Shown in pieces: positions 36,449-48,803 of a stretch of DNA of 64,000 bases (position 1 is its first letter; each line of letters starts with the position of its first letter). The stretch lies in the NCBI GenBank assembly GCA_030063045.1, contig JAQSEB010000038.1, positions 186,001-250,000 of the forward strand, given 5' to 3'. Origin of the DNA: Pratylenchus scribneri. Lineage: Eukaryota; Nematoda; Chromadorea; Rhabditida; Pratylenchidae. Below the pieces are notes generated by a model. That model was not told where the DNA came from. It saw only the letters and a list, made by a program, of their open reading frames with translations, and searched no databases. The translations under genes were made by a program, and so were the position numbers.

Positions 36449-37354
36449 CAGGGTGCGCCAAAAGTCCGTTCCCACTTATTTTTTATCATAGTTTTATTAA
36501 GGATAAAGATTTAAAGATGGAAATATAGTCAAAATGAGCGCAAGAGTTTAGGGAATAATAAAAAATATTAGCTTTCTTTCTATCCATTCTTGACTTGGTG
36601 CCAGAGGCAAAAATGCTTGACGAATTTTTCGCTTAAGGCCCGCACCCCCTTACGGGAAATTTAACCTCGTTTTCGAAGTAGAGATTTTTTGAGGAGATAA
36701 AAACATTTCTAGGTTATAGCCAAGACACTAATCTATAAAAAAACCGAAAAGTAACATTCATAGATTTCACTTTCTGGCTATGAGGGATACATTTATCGGA
36801 GATGATATTTTCAAGCAAATTTTTCTGAAGAACTTTTTAAACTCTTTGCTTTTTTGTTCGGGTTGGAATCAAATTGAAAAATCCATTTCCTATTAACGAA
36901 ATGGATATGATACTAAGGTTTAATAATTTCATAAAGAAATTTTTTGAAATTATAATTTTCCTTGATTTTGGCCTCGAGATCAGCGAAAACTTGATTTTTT
37001 TAATTTCCTATCTATTTCATGATTAAATTGATAGTATTTGGAATATCCAATTATACCATCAGAGAGAGGAGATCCAGTTGCATATAATTTGTGATTTTGA
37101 CAATTGTTCGCAGCTTAAAAGATAAAAAATTTTATTTTTAAACATTTGTCACTCGAGTTGCGGGCCTTAAGCGAAAAATTCGTCAAGCATTTTTGCTTCT
37201 GGTACCAAGTCAAGAATGGATAGAAAGAAAGCTAATATTTTTTATTATTCCCTAAACTCTTGTGCTCATTTTGACTATATTTCCATCTTTAGATCTTTAT
37301 CCTTAATAAAACTATGATAAAAAATAAGTGGGAACGGACTTTTGGCGAACCCTG
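36449..37354. mobile_element. 906-bp Tc1/mariner-type MITE in exon 7 of B
   Basis: Starts CAGGGTGCGCCAAAAGTCCG and ends CGGACTTTTGGCGAACCCTG, with TA on both sides. The terminal inverted repeats are about 196 bp each (36449-36644 and 37159-37354) and nearly identical. The 515-bp centre has no long frame; no transposase remnant recognised. The insertion adds 24 codons and a stop to exon 7 of pseudogene B. Confidence 0.92.
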
Positions 37355-37774
37355 TATTCTCGTGATTTTTATTCTTTTCCAATAATTCCTCTTTCGGACT
37401 GATTATTTCATTAAATTTTTCCATTGCTCCAGGCACAATTTCCAGCAATTCGGCGAACATCAAGGAATGGAATATGCTTTTTCCGGAAATATTTCTTTTC
37501 ATAATTATTCGTTTTGTACTGTCCATTTTGCGTATTCCCACACAAAAAATGCGTAAATGCAATTGGGCGGCGAGAATTTCATTTTTCTTCCCCTCTTCCA
37601 TTATCGTATTCCCTTCTCCAATATGACTAAAATATGGGGAGAAATATTTTATTACAGCTATAAACTTGTCTAGTCCGTGAAAAATATACTTGGCTAGATG
37701 ATTTCATTTTAAGCGCATTTTTATGTAAAAGTTTTGAATAAATTTTCTGTTTATCATTATCACTCTTATCTGAC

Positions 37775-37965
37775 TGAGATATTTTTTAAGGAAATAAATA
37801 AAAGAACAAAAAACTGAAATATTTTTTAAGGAAATAAATAAAAGAACAAAAAAAAATTAAGAAAAAATTCATTTGTATAATGTCCCTTTTTAACAACATA
37901 AAAAAAATAAAAATATTTTTTAAAATGAAACAAATTCATTTGTATAATGCCCCTTTTTAACAGCA
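37775..37965. repeat. Two small direct duplications in intron 6 of B
   Basis: GAAATATTTTTTAAGGAAAT with its right neighbour occurs twice in a row (about 41 bp), and ATTCATTTGTATAATG followed by CCCTTTTTAACA occurs twice (about 65 bp apart). Replication-slippage-like local expansion. Confidence 0.7.
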
Positions 37966-38825
37966 AATAATAAATAATACCTTAATGTTTTCTGCAAAAT
38001 ATTATCGCTTATTTTATAGCAAAACATCCATAAAAATTCCTCATCTTTAGGATTGGATACACCAAAATATTTTTCATTCAAATATTTCTGCATTTTCACT
38101 TTTAGGCGGTATTACCAATTTTCATATTGGTATTTAATGTCATTTTTAAATATGTTAGTGAAAATTGTTTCACCCGTTTCGATTTCTCCCAATTTGGTTC
38201 GTAATTTTTCATCTGGTATCTTAAATGATGAAAATGAATATTTGAAAATAGAAGTGGTAAAAATATTTTGTATAATCAATTTTTATTTTTTTGATTATAG
38301 TTTCGAAAAATATTACAAAAATTTTTTGTAATTGATTTTGCATATTTCTATAAAAAATTCTTATTTATACATACTATTTCTTTAAACAAATAATTCCCAT
38401 CAACTTTTCAAACAAACAAACCTGGTTTGCTGCGCTATTATATTTATTTGAAATGAACATTTTTTCACCTTTTAAAATATTTATTTTTATCTTCGATAAA
38501 ATTTGCCTCATAAAATTCATTTGATATTTTGCATAGCCTTTCGGTTTTTTTATTAGCCCAATAATTCCCATTATAATTTCAGTCATCACATCCAATAGTG
38601 CCATCAAATTAAAAATCTTTGGTAATTTTTCAGGAAAATATGGATCCTTTCGCAATTGCGCATATTCCTCTTCCACTTTTCTAGTCATTTTCTTTTCATA
38701 TGCCATCATTTCATTCAAAAATCGCTCTTTGATATAGGAAATAAAAAAATATTGAATACTCGAACTGATTTCCTAAAGATTTTAATTAATAAAATGTTTT
38801 CGGATAAATAGGAAAAAATTTTTCA

Positions 38826-39075
38826 ATTAAGATATGTTTTCGATTAAAATGTATTTTCGATTACAATGTATTTTCGATTAAAATATGTTTTCGATAAAAA
38901 TGTATTTTCGATTAAAATGTATTTTTTTTTATTAAAATGTGTTTTCGATTAAAATGTGTTTTCGATAAAAATGTGTTTTCGATTAAAATGTGTTTTTGAT
39001 AAATATTTTCGATTAAAATATGTTTTCGATAGCAATGTATTTTGATTAAAATGTATTTTTAATTAAAATGTTTTT
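38826..39075. repeat. 18-bp tandem repeat in intron 4 of B
   Basis: About 13 units of ATGTATTTTCGATTAAA with variants (GTGT for GTAT, GATAAA for GATTAA). It explains most of the length of this intron, 345 nt against 48 nt in gene C. Confidence 0.9.
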
Positions 39076-40788
39076 TGATTAAAATAAATTCCAAATAAAT
39101 TCCTTAAGAAAGATAACCTCATTTCTTGAGATGATCAAATTCACGAAAATTCGAATTTCAACTTCGCTACCACATTTGTTTTCGGTCAAAATTGAATAGA
39201 ATGGATGTTGTTCGACTATTCCTACATTTGTAATTGTCGCTGAATATATTTTGTTAAAATCAACTTTCTGTTTCTCATCCATATAATATGCATAAATGCA
39301 ATCTACTATGAATCCAAATTTGAACAAATACTTTTGCCGGAATCTCAATTCATCCGCATTTTCTTCAGACCAAATTGCTTCCAAATCAGTTTGAATTTCA
39401 TTTTGCGTATCAATCTAAAATTTTAAATTTCCATCTAATCTATTTTTATTTCAAAATATATTTTTTATAAATAATAAATTTTCTTTTATCCATTTTATAT
39501 TTTTTCCTCGTTATTCAAAACTTATCTAAACTCACATTCTTGATTGCATCTAATAATAACAACAAAGTGGTGTTTGGATATTTAATTTTTATGAAACTTT
39601 TCTTCTCTTCCGGTGTTAATTCTCTTTCTGTTCTTGCCGTGTTTTCTCCCTTTAATTAATTCAAAATTTAGCAAAATTATAAATTTTTCATTTGTGTACC
39701 TGAATTGTAAATAGGCGCATATCACTTGCAAAATTGGACATTCTCTCATTGAAAGACAATTCATCGATTATACCAGGGATTTTCAATACTTCTTCTGGAT
39801 GATCCACAATTGCCGGATGAGCAAATATAATATGTCCACGAATAGCCAATAAATTAAATAGTTTAAAAAATTTTTCAAGTTCCGGATTTGTCTTATAAAC
39901 ATTTGGTGGCACTGAAATTGGGATTTGAGTTGGTAAATTCTATAAGGGCCCCATAGGCAGCGATACAAGCCCCGATAATATCAATTACCTTATATGAATT
40001 TTTTTAAATCTGCTGAATTTTCGGAGCATAATTCCTTTTTTATTTTAAATTTTCCAAATTTTTTGAAATTTTTTAACAAGATATTCTTAACTATCTAACA
40101 ATAGATAGATAATTATAACCTCATTTAAAGCCCCTCTCTCTATTAATTCCTCATCAGTCACGACCTTGATGATCTTTTTTAATAAAATTGAAAACACAAA
40201 AATTACAACCGAAGATTTTTAACCGAAAAAGATCGGTTTAAAACCTACTCTGTCCTACCCTATCAATTGCCCAAAAAACCAAACTGATACCGTATATACT
40301 CTTTTATATCCCAAGAGGAATTATTTTCTAACCCCTCAAAAATTGGGAAAATTTGGGATTTATTCCTTAATTTTTGAACATTTTTGAACAAATTCTAATG
40401 GATTTTATCGAGCTTTAGAATTAAGAAAATGCAATAAAAAAATTTTTAAAATCCCCTGCTGAGAAAAGCTATTGGTCCTCAAATCGAGGGTAGGGAATTA
40501 TTAGAGACTGGGGTATTAAAAGAGTATATACGGTATGTGTATAACCATGCCCATCCGTTCTACCTCCACTGCTACTTTCTCCAGCCGCAGCAGGCATTTG
40601 TCCTTTACTTCTTCCTATGCCAATTTTCATCATAATTGCATATTCACAAATTGTGAATAAATATAAAATCGCCACCAGCATCATTATTTTCATTGAAGAT
40701 GTACAAAATTAAATAAAAGATGAAATCTGCAGGAAAAACTCGCTTAATTGGTGTGGATTTTGTTGGGAATCAGTCGGTTGAGATTAAT

Positions 40789-40955
40789 GAATGATTGACG
40801 TTCTATGAGTAGGTCGGGGCATATTTATTTGCCCAAAATTTACGCAGGCTCGGCTGACACAATTTATCAACATTCGCTCCCATCAATAAAGGAGAATGCA
40901 TAAATAATCGATGCCACGAAGCATATATAGAGAGAGCAATGAGGAGAGAGAGATA
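40789..40955 (-). promoter_or_regulatory. Conserved proximal upstream block, pseudogene B
   Basis: Same ordered elements as upstream of A: TTCGTGGCATCGATTA, TTGATGGGAGCGAATGTTGA, TAAATTG and TGGGCAAATAAATATG in transcription sense, ending about 100 nt before the ATG at 40693. Duplicates at 44843-45009 and 48899-49065 precede the two chimeras. Confidence 0.45.
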
Positions 40956-41127
40956 TATATCGTTTTGCCTGTAATAAGGAGAAAATTAGTCTTTTTAACA
41001 ATGCTTTTTTTCTATCATTTCTCTCTCAATAGAAAAAATTTTATGCTATGAATAAATTTTAATTATAAATAATGGCCTCTTTTTGCAAAATTTTAAGCGT
41101 ATTTTTCATGGATAAGGGCAGCATAAT

Positions 41128-41189
41128 TCAATTTACGGGTGATCAGAAAAGTGTATGATTGATCTTTTCAATTTACGGGTGATCAGAAA
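41128..41189. repeat. Minisatellite upstream of B (two units)
   Basis: Two units of AATTTACGGGTGATCAGAAA, about 440 bp before the ATG of B. Copied with the segment to 45181-45243 and 49237-49299. Confidence 0.85.
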
Positions 41190-41718
41190 TAGTGACCGGC
41201 AAAATGCTTTCTGCTGGATTACGGACTGGATTTTTTTCCTCAATTTTTTTGCTGGACGGATCCCGCTGCTGGATAATCCACCAAAATTCAGGATCCTGTG
41301 CTGGATTCCATATTTTTTTAAAAAGTAGCAAAAACAATGAAAAAAATTTTTCCTTAACATTTTTCGTCGTTTTTGCCTTTTTTACAACAATTCTAAGCTG
41401 GAATTAAATTAAATACTTTAAAATATGAATATCTTTTAATATATAGACAAGGAGAAAGATCGTCAAATATTTTGTATTGTGTTATTTCAATAATAATAGG
41501 GAAATCAAATTTTTTTGCAACTAGAAGAAAATTTTAAAGAAAAATGAGAGCCAAAAGGAAAATTAAAAAGAAAATTGCATGAAAGAATAATTTTTTTCGT
41601 GAAGTGTAGAACTTTAACCAAAAATGACTGCGAGGCTAAAAATAGCCATGCAGCGAAAAATTTGCTGGACGGATCCAGTGCTGGATCCAGTCCAGCGCCA
41701 ATCCAGCGCCAGTCTCTA
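41190..41718. mobile_element. Candidate hAT-type MITE (in each unit)
   Basis: Ends TAGTGACCGGC and GCCAGTCTCTA are imperfect inverted repeats with GCTGGAT/ATCCAGC tracts just inside. Flanks ATCAGAAA and ATCATAAC match at 6 of 8 bases. Internal GGATCC-containing repeats. Further copies by segmental duplication at 45244-45771 and 49300-49827. Frames reported in it (72-83 codons) are shadows. Confidence 0.55.
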
Positions 41719-43345
41719 ATCATAACGATGGATTTATAATAAATTTAATGAGAAGCAAATCGGTCGGCGAATTGTGATGATAGCCAAAAAATGGATGAAG
41801 CAATCATCCAATAAAATTGTAGCGAGGAAGGGGAAAGAAGCAAATTTGTAAAAAGGAGCCTAGCAGAGGAGCCCAAAATGACAAAATCGATTGGAAGTCT
41901 CCCTCCTCTACCCCTAATTCATTTGAAAGCCTTTCATTGATTCATTGGCATAAATTGAATGAAATGGGGAAAATGATTTAATCAATTGAATTGAAAATGG
42001 ATGGCTATTTTTAAAAAATGAAAAATGCCATATATTTTGTCCAATACAATTTTATAATTTTAACATTGTTAAAAGTGGGTCGTAAGGAAAGTGCGAGGAA
42101 GGAATAGGTGGGAAGGATTTGAAGATTTCAGGAGGCATTACCACATTTTCTGCCATGTTAATGTATCGAGGCACATTTGACCTGCCCTGGGCTTCGGATT
42201 TTGGAATTATTTAAAAGTCCTATGCAGACTGCTTTACTCGCCAACACTTTTGAAGGTCATTTGCAGGTTCGCTTCGGTCGCCCGGAAAGGGCTAGAATTT
42301 TATTTGAATCGGTTTACAAACCGTTTATGACCGAAACATAAAGCCTTTATTAAAATCGAATTCCGCATGCTCGAAAAGCGCTAGTCAATTTTAACTTGAT
42401 CCATTGAAATTTTATTTCTAAACCGGTTTGTAAACCGCTCACATTGCGCGGAATAAACGAAAATGTAAAAAAAGTGGCAAAATTCAATGTCCAAAAACCG
42501 GTGGCATTGCGAAGGAAAAAAATTAGGTAATAGTGTATGTACTTTGTTCCCTCCTTTTTACCTAAAAAATTTATTTTATTTATTACAAGCTAAAAACATG
42601 TATTTAGGAGTTTTAGATGATGAGGAATTCGATTATGGCATTATCTTTTCATAATTTTTACCGATTTCGAAATTTGGAATTTTGTGTGATATTATATAAT
42701 ATGAATAGAAGCGAACGGGTGATTTGTTTAAGATTCTCCTTAGTTTTGAAAATTGACCATTTTAGTCATCCTGATAAACTATTCTTCATATTATAAAATT
42801 TAAATGGCCATAATTATTTTATTTTTAGGTTTTTTTGCAAAACTAATAGGAGATTCATTATCAGCTCATTGAGAAGCGTCGATTCATATATAATATGAAC
42901 CAAAATTTCAAAGTTTAATTTTTTTCGAAACCGGTTTGTAAATCTATATCTGTTCAATAAATAAAGATAATGAAAAACTAATGCCATAATTGGATTCCCC
43001 ATCATCGAAATCCCTAAATAGATGTTTTTAGCGAGAAATAAATTAAAAAAAAATTTTTTGGAAAAAAAAGAAGGGGAAAAAATACACTATTACCAAAAAT
43101 TAATTTAAAATTTCTATTCTTTTTACAAAATAACAACTTTATCCAAATTCCCATTATCAATTGGATTTTAGCCAACAATTCACCAACAAATAGGAATGTT
43201 AAATATATCCGAAAATAGAGAAAAAAAATTGATTGGATAATAAAAACACTTCTTTAACAAAAGAAAAACCGAGAGGAAAAAAATAATGAAAATCACCGAA
43301 GTGTGATTTCAAGGAAAAAATAATTTTAATCGGCTCTTCATGCTT
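41719..43345. other. Spacer of the duplicated unit, with unresolved open frames
   Basis: Between the MITE and exon 7. A plus frame at about 41738-41850 reads NEKQIGRRIVMIAKKWMKQS and further basic residues. A minus frame at 42052-42210 contains MAENVVMPPEIFKSFPPIPS and ends HFPYDPLLTMLKL. A minus 63-codon frame at 42814-43005 (MMGNPIMALVFHYLYLLNRY...) is hydrophobic and basic. All three recur in units 2 and 3, but the units are too similar for conservation to mean anything. They may be exons of an unrecognised gene. A CG-rich patch at 42180-42470 contains AAACCGGTTTGTAAACCG-type palindromes. Confidence 0.35.
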
Positions 43346-44747
43346 TTAATTTTTCTGTTTCTTTTCGCACATTTTACTCCGAATTTCTGACACAGCCTCA
43401 AAGAATAAATTCATCTTCTGCTGGTGCTCATTGTTTTGAGCTAGTTTCTCTTTTGGAACAATTATTTCATTGAATTTTTCCATTGCTCCTGGCACAAATT
43501 CCAACAATTCTGAAACCATGAAAGAGTGGAACATGCCTTTTTCCAATCTTGGCGACAATATTCGTTTGCTAGTGTCCATATAGCGTATTCCCACACAAAA
43601 AATGCGCAAATGCAATTGGGCGAGCAGATCGTTTTTCTTCTTCTCTTCTTTCTCTTCCTTTCGAGTATTCCCTTCTTCAATATGACTAAAAATAGGGGGA
43701 ATTTTATATTATTTCAGCAAGCTATTCCGGCAAAAATTTTAGTTGGCTAGATTACTTACTTTGGGAAAAGTTTAATTTTTAGGAAAAATATAGAATTTTC
43801 AGAAAAAAAATACAAAAAAATTATACAGCATTTGTATTTAGTCCTAAATCTACAGTCTTATACTAATTTGATAGATCTTGTCAGTCGCATTGAATTTTAT
43901 ATAATTTATTGTATTTCGGTCAAAAATTAAATTATTAAACTGTATAAAATGCTTTTTGTTTTTGGTTCAAAACTAAATTAGAATTTGTTAAATCATAATC
44001 ATAACAAACATAGATATTACTTGATTCAATCTATTGAATAGATGGAAAGGGGGATTTATAATTAATTTCTAAAGATTTTTGAACCAGTTTAAACTTTTTT
44101 ACCTTGTTAATATTCTTAATAGGAATTCAATATTTTTTATAAATAAAAAATATTAATTCTGGTTGCTGTTAACTCTATTTTATGTATAATTTTAAATAAA
44201 TTTTTCGTTCAATATTCATTTTTTTTGTTCAATATTAATTTTTGAGAATGTGTTCCTTAAATGAAATCAATCATTTTTAAAATAAATAAATGAAAAATAA
44301 AATTTAAAAATAAATAAAATTAAATATTTGAAATAAAATGAAACAAATTCTTTGCATAAATGCCACTTTTTAAAAACAATTAATAATAATTACCTTAATC
44401 TTTTGTGCACAATACTTTTGCCTATTTTAAAGCCAATCTTCTCCCAATCATCCCCATTCTCGAGGTCGGATATGCCATAATATTTTTTGGCCAAAAATTT
44501 AATCATATGCACCCCTAAGATGTTGTACCATTTTCCATAATTATATATAATGTCATTTTTAAATATGGAAGTGAAAATTGATTCTTCAACGCTGATTGCT
44601 CTCAACTTTGTTCGCAATTTTTCATTTGTTATCTTAGATGGTGAAAAATGAATATTTGTTACTTCTTCCTATGCCAATTTTCATCATAATTGCATATTCA
44701 CAAATTGTGAATAAATATAAAATCGCCACCAGCATCATTATTTTCAT
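43346..44747 (-). pseudogene. Chimera 1: B signal exon joined to C exons 6-7
   Basis: Made by the tandem duplication. The truncated signal exon (ATG at 44747, breakpoint at 44659) runs straight into the end of intron 5 of C, followed by exon 6 (44632-44394) and exon 7 (43685-43346). Exons 2-5 are missing. Read without splicing, the start gives a 37-residue frame (44747-44634) beginning MKIMMLVAILYLFTICEYAI and ending NKYSFFTI. The breakpoint creates a GTAACA donor-like site 30 nt before the exon 6 acceptor, but that join is out of frame and the intron would be very short. Exon 7 has lost one codon (Asn) relative to copies 2 and 3. Likely no full-length product. Confidence 0.75.
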
Positions 44748-47700
44748 TGAAGATGTACAAAATTAAATAAAAGATGAAATCTGCAGGAAAAACTCGCTTA
44801 ATTGGTGTGGATTTTGTTGGGAATCAGTCGGTTGAGATTAATGAATGATTGACGTTCTATGAGTAGGTCGGGGCATATTTATTTGCCCAAAATTTACGCA
44901 GGCTCGGCTGACACAATTTATCAACATTCGCTCCCATCAATAAAGGAGAATGCATAAATAATCGATGCCACGAAGCATATATAGAGAGAGCAATGAGGAG
45001 AGAGAGATATATATCGTTTTGCCTGTAATAAGGAGAAAATTAGTCTTTTTAACAATGCTTTTTTTCTATCATTTCTCTCTCAATAGAAAAAATTTTATGC
45101 TATGAATAAATTTTAATTATAAATAATGGCCTCTTTTTGCAAAATTTTAAGCGTATTTTTCATGGATAAGGGCAGCATAATTCAATTTACGGGTGATCAG
45201 AAAAGTGTATGATTGATCTTTTCAATTTACGGGTGATCAGAAATAGTGACCGGCAAAATGCTTTCTGCTGGATTACGGACTGGATTTTTTTCCTCAATTT
45301 TTTTGCTGGACGGATCCCGCTGCTGGATAATCCACCAAAATTCAGGATCCTGTGCTGGATTCCATATTTTTTAAAAAGTAGCAAAAACAATGAAAAAAAT
45401 TTTTCTTTAACATTTTTCGTCGTTTTTGCCTTTTTTACAACAATTCTAAGCTGGAATTAAATTAAATACTTTAAAATATGAATATCTTTTAATATATAGA
45501 CAAGGAGAAAGATCGTCAAATATTTTGTATTGTGTTATTTCAATAATAATAGGGAAATCAAATTTTTTTGCAACTAGAAGAAAATTTTAAAGAAAAATGA
45601 GAGCCAAAAGGAAAATTAAAAAGAAAATTGCATGAAAGAATAATTTTTTTCGTGAAGTGTAGAACTTTAACCAAAAATGACTGCGAGGCTAAAAATAGCC
45701 ATGCAGCGAAAAATTTGCTGGACGGATCCAGTGCTGGATCCAGTCCAGCGCCAATCCAGCGCCAGTCTCTAATCATAACGATGGATTTATAATAAATTTA
45801 ATGAGAAGCAAATCGGTCGGCGAATTGTGATGATAGCCAAAAAATGGATGAAGCAATCATCCAATAAAATTGTAGCGAGGAAGGGGAAAGAAGCAAATTT
45901 GTAAAAAGGAGCCTAGCAGAGGAGCCCAAAATGACAAAATCGATTGGAAGTCTCCCTCCTCTACCCCTAATTCATTTGAAAGCCTTTCATTGATTCATTG
46001 GCATAAATTGAATGAAATGGGGAAAATGATTTAATCAATTGAATTGAAAATGGATGGCTATTTTTAAAAAATGAAAAATGCCATATATTTTGTCCAATAC
46101 AATTTTATAATTTTAACATTGTTAAAAGTGGGTCGTAAGGAAAGTGCGAGGAAGGAATAGGTGGGAAGGATTTGAAGATTTCAGGAGGCATTACCACATT
46201 TTCTGCCATGTTAATGTATCGAGGCACATTTGACCTGCCCTGGGCTTCGGATTTTGGAATTATTTAAAAGTCCTATGCAGACTGCTTTACTCGCCAACAC
46301 TTTTGAAGGTCATTTGCAGGTTCGCTTCGGTCGCCCGGAAAGGGCTAGAATTTTATTTGAATCGGTTTACAAACCGTTTATGACCGAAACATAAAGCCTT
46401 TATTAAAATCGAATTCCGCATGCTCGAAAAGCGCTAGTCAATTTTAACTTGATCCATTGAAATTTTATTTCTAAACCGGTTTGTAAACCGCTCACATTGC
46501 GCGGAATAAACGAAAATGTAAAAAAAGTGGCAAAATTCAATGTCCAAAAACCGGTGGCATTGCGAAGGAAAAAAATTAGGTAATAGTGTATGTACTTTGT
46601 TCCCTCCTTTTTACCTAAAAAATTTATTTTATTTATTACAAGCTAAAAACATGTATTTAGGAGTTTTAGATGATGAGGAATTCGATTATGGCATTATCTT
46701 TTCATAATTTTTACCGATTTCGAAATTTGGAATTTTGTGTGATATTATATAATATGAATAGAAGCGAACGGGTGATTTGTTTAAGATTCTCCTTAGTTTT
46801 GAAAATTGACCATTTTAGTCATCCTGATAAACTATTCTTCATATTATAAAATTTAAATGGCCATAATTATTTTATTTTTAGGTTTTTTTGCAAAACTAAT
46901 AGGAGATTCATTATCAGCTCATTGAGAAGCGTCGATTCATATATAATATGAACCAAAATTTCAAAGTTTAATTTTTTTCGAAACCGGTTTGTAAATCTAT
47001 ATCTGTTCAATAAATAAAGATAATGAAAAACTAATGCCATAATTGGATTCCCCATCATCGAAATCCCTAAATAGATGTTTTTAGCGAGAAATAAATTAAA
47101 AAAAAATTTTTTGGAAAAAAAAGAAGGGGAAAAAATACACTATTACCAAAAATTAATTTAAAATTTCTATTCTTTTTACAAAATAACAACTTTATCCAAA
47201 TTCCCATTATCAATTGGATTTTAGCCAACAATTCACCAACAAATAGGAATGTTAAATATATCCGAAAATAGAGAAAAAAAATTGATTGGATAATAAAAAC
47301 ACTTCTTTAACAAAAGAAAAACCGAGAGGAAAAAAATAATGAAAATCACCGAAGTGTGATTTCAAGGAAAAAATAATTTTAATCGGCTCTTCATGCTTTT
47401 AATTTTTCTGTTTCTTTTCGCACATTTTACTCCGAATTTCTGACACAGCCTCAAAGAATAAATTCATCTTCTGCTGGTGCTCATTGTTTTGAGCTAGTTT
47501 CTCTTTTGGAACAATTATTTCATTGAATTTTTCCATTGCTCCTGGCACAAATTCCAACAATTCTGAAACCATGAAAGAGTGGAACATGCCTTTTTCATTC
47601 AATCTTGGCGACAATATTCGTTTGCTAGTGTCCATATAGCGTATTCCCACACAAAAAATGCGCAAATGCAATTGGGCGAGCAGATCGTTTTTCTTCTTCT

Positions 47701-48714
47701 CTTCTTTCTCTTCCTTTCGAGTATTCCCTTCTTCAATATGACTAAAAATAGGGGGAATTTTATATTATTTCAGCAAGCTATTCCGGCAAAAATTTTAGTT
47801 GGCTAGATTACTTACTTTGGGAAAAGTTTAATTTTTAGGAAAAATATAGAATTTTCAGAAAAAAAATACAAAAAAATTATACAGCATTTGTATTTAGTCC
47901 TAAATCTACAGTCTTATACTAATTTGATAGATCTTGTCAGTCGCATTGAATTTTATATAATTTATTGTATTTCGGTCAAAAATTAAATTATTAAACTGTA
48001 TAAAATGCTTTTTGTTTTTGGTTCAAAACTAAATTAGAATTTGTTAAATCATAATCATAACAAACATAGATATTACTTGATTCAATCTATTGAATAGATG
48101 GAAAGGGGGATTTATAATTAATTTCTAAAGATTTTTGAACCAGTTTAAACTTTTTTACCTTGTTAATATTCTTAATAGGAATTCAATATTTTTTATAAAT
48201 AAAAAATATTAATTCTGGTTGCTGTTAACTCTATTTTATGTATAATTTTAAATAAATTTTTCGTTCAATATTCATTTTTTTTGTTCAATATTAATTTTTG
48301 AGAATGTGTTCCTTAAATGAAATCAATCATTTTTAAAATAAATAAATGAAAAATAAAATTTAAAAATAAATAAAATTAAATATTTGAAATAAAATGAAAC
48401 AAATTCTTTGCATAAATGCCACTTTTTAAAAACAATTAATAATAATTACCTTAATCTTTTGTGCACAATACTTTTGCCTATTTTAAAGCCAATCTTCTCC
48501 CAATCATCCCCATTCTCGAGGTCGGATATGCCATAATATTTTTTGGCCAAAAATTTAATCATATGCACCCCTAAGATGTTGTACCATTTTCCATAATTAT
48601 ATATAATGTCATTTTTAAATATGGAAGTGAAAATTGATTCTTCAACGCTGATTGCTCTCAACTTTGTTCGCAATTTTTCATTTGTTATCTTAGATGGTGA
48701 AAAATGAATATTTG
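44659..48714. repeat. Tandem segmental duplication, unit 2 (4,056 bp)
   Basis: Second copy, head-to-tail with unit 1. The junction AATATTTG/TTACTTC joins intron 5 of C to the truncated signal exon of B without obvious microhomology. Confidence 0.95.
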
Positions 48715-48803
48715 TTACTTCTTCCTATGCCAATTTTCATCATAATTGCATATTCACAAATTGTGAATAAATATAAAATCGCCACCAGCATCATTATTTT
48801 CAT
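47399..48803 (-). pseudogene. Chimera 2: B signal exon joined to C exons 6-7
   Basis: Same structure as chimera 1: truncated signal exon from the ATG at 48803, exon 6 at 48688-48450, exon 7 at 47741-47399. The 37-residue frame is 48803-48690. Exon 7 keeps the Asn codon missing in chimera 1. It has its own copy of the upstream block and minisatellite, so it may be transcribed. Confidence 0.75.

Larger units (their letters stand above)
36394..40693 (-). pseudogene. Secreted family pseudogene B (nonsense + transposon)
   Basis: Paralogue of A and C with exons 40693-40564, 39911-39700, 39649-39536, 39414-39118, 38772-38422, 38219-37981 and 37626-37357, the last continuing at 36448-36394 beyond an insertion. 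Exon 1 gives a signal peptide starting MKIMMLVAILYLFTICEYAI. Exons 1-5 are open, and their phases equal those of A. Exon 6 has an in-frame TAA straight after TGG where A has TAC and the chimeras also keep TAC, so a single C-to-A change explains it. Exon 7 is split by a 906-bp TA-flanked MITE; without it the frame would resume at LFFEAVSEVRREICEK and stop. Two independent lesions argue for a dead gene, although a truncated secreted product ending in exon 6 remains possible. Intron 4 is filled by an 18-bp tandem repeat. Confidence 0.75.
40605..44658. repeat. Tandem segmental duplication, unit 1 (4,054 bp)
   Basis: First of three near-identical tandem units (next 44659-48714 and 48715-52771). 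Left edge is inside the signal exon of B at TTACTTCTTCC; right edge is in intron 5 of C, after GAATATTTG. Each unit contains the signal-exon start, the upstream block and minisatellite, a MITE, a spacer and exons 7 and 6 of gene C. Copies differ by a handful of substitutions and small indels (for example 3 nt in exon 7, TTTAAAAAG versus TTTTAAAAAG), so the event is recent. Confidence 0.95.

Noticed and set aside
36645..37158. Search for a transposase in the centre of the 906-bp element
   Set aside because: No long frame and no catalytic DDD/E-like arrangement seen, so it is treated as non-autonomous.
41133..41723. Overlapping 67-83 codon frames repeated in all three units
   Set aside because: They are translations of a MITE with GGATCC-type repeats; repetition is due to the segmental duplication.
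42814..43005. 63-codon frame MMGNPIMALVFHYLYLLNRY..., present three times
   Set aside because: Hydrophobic and superficially receptor-like, but the copies are near-identical so persistence is uninformative, and no splice partners were found.
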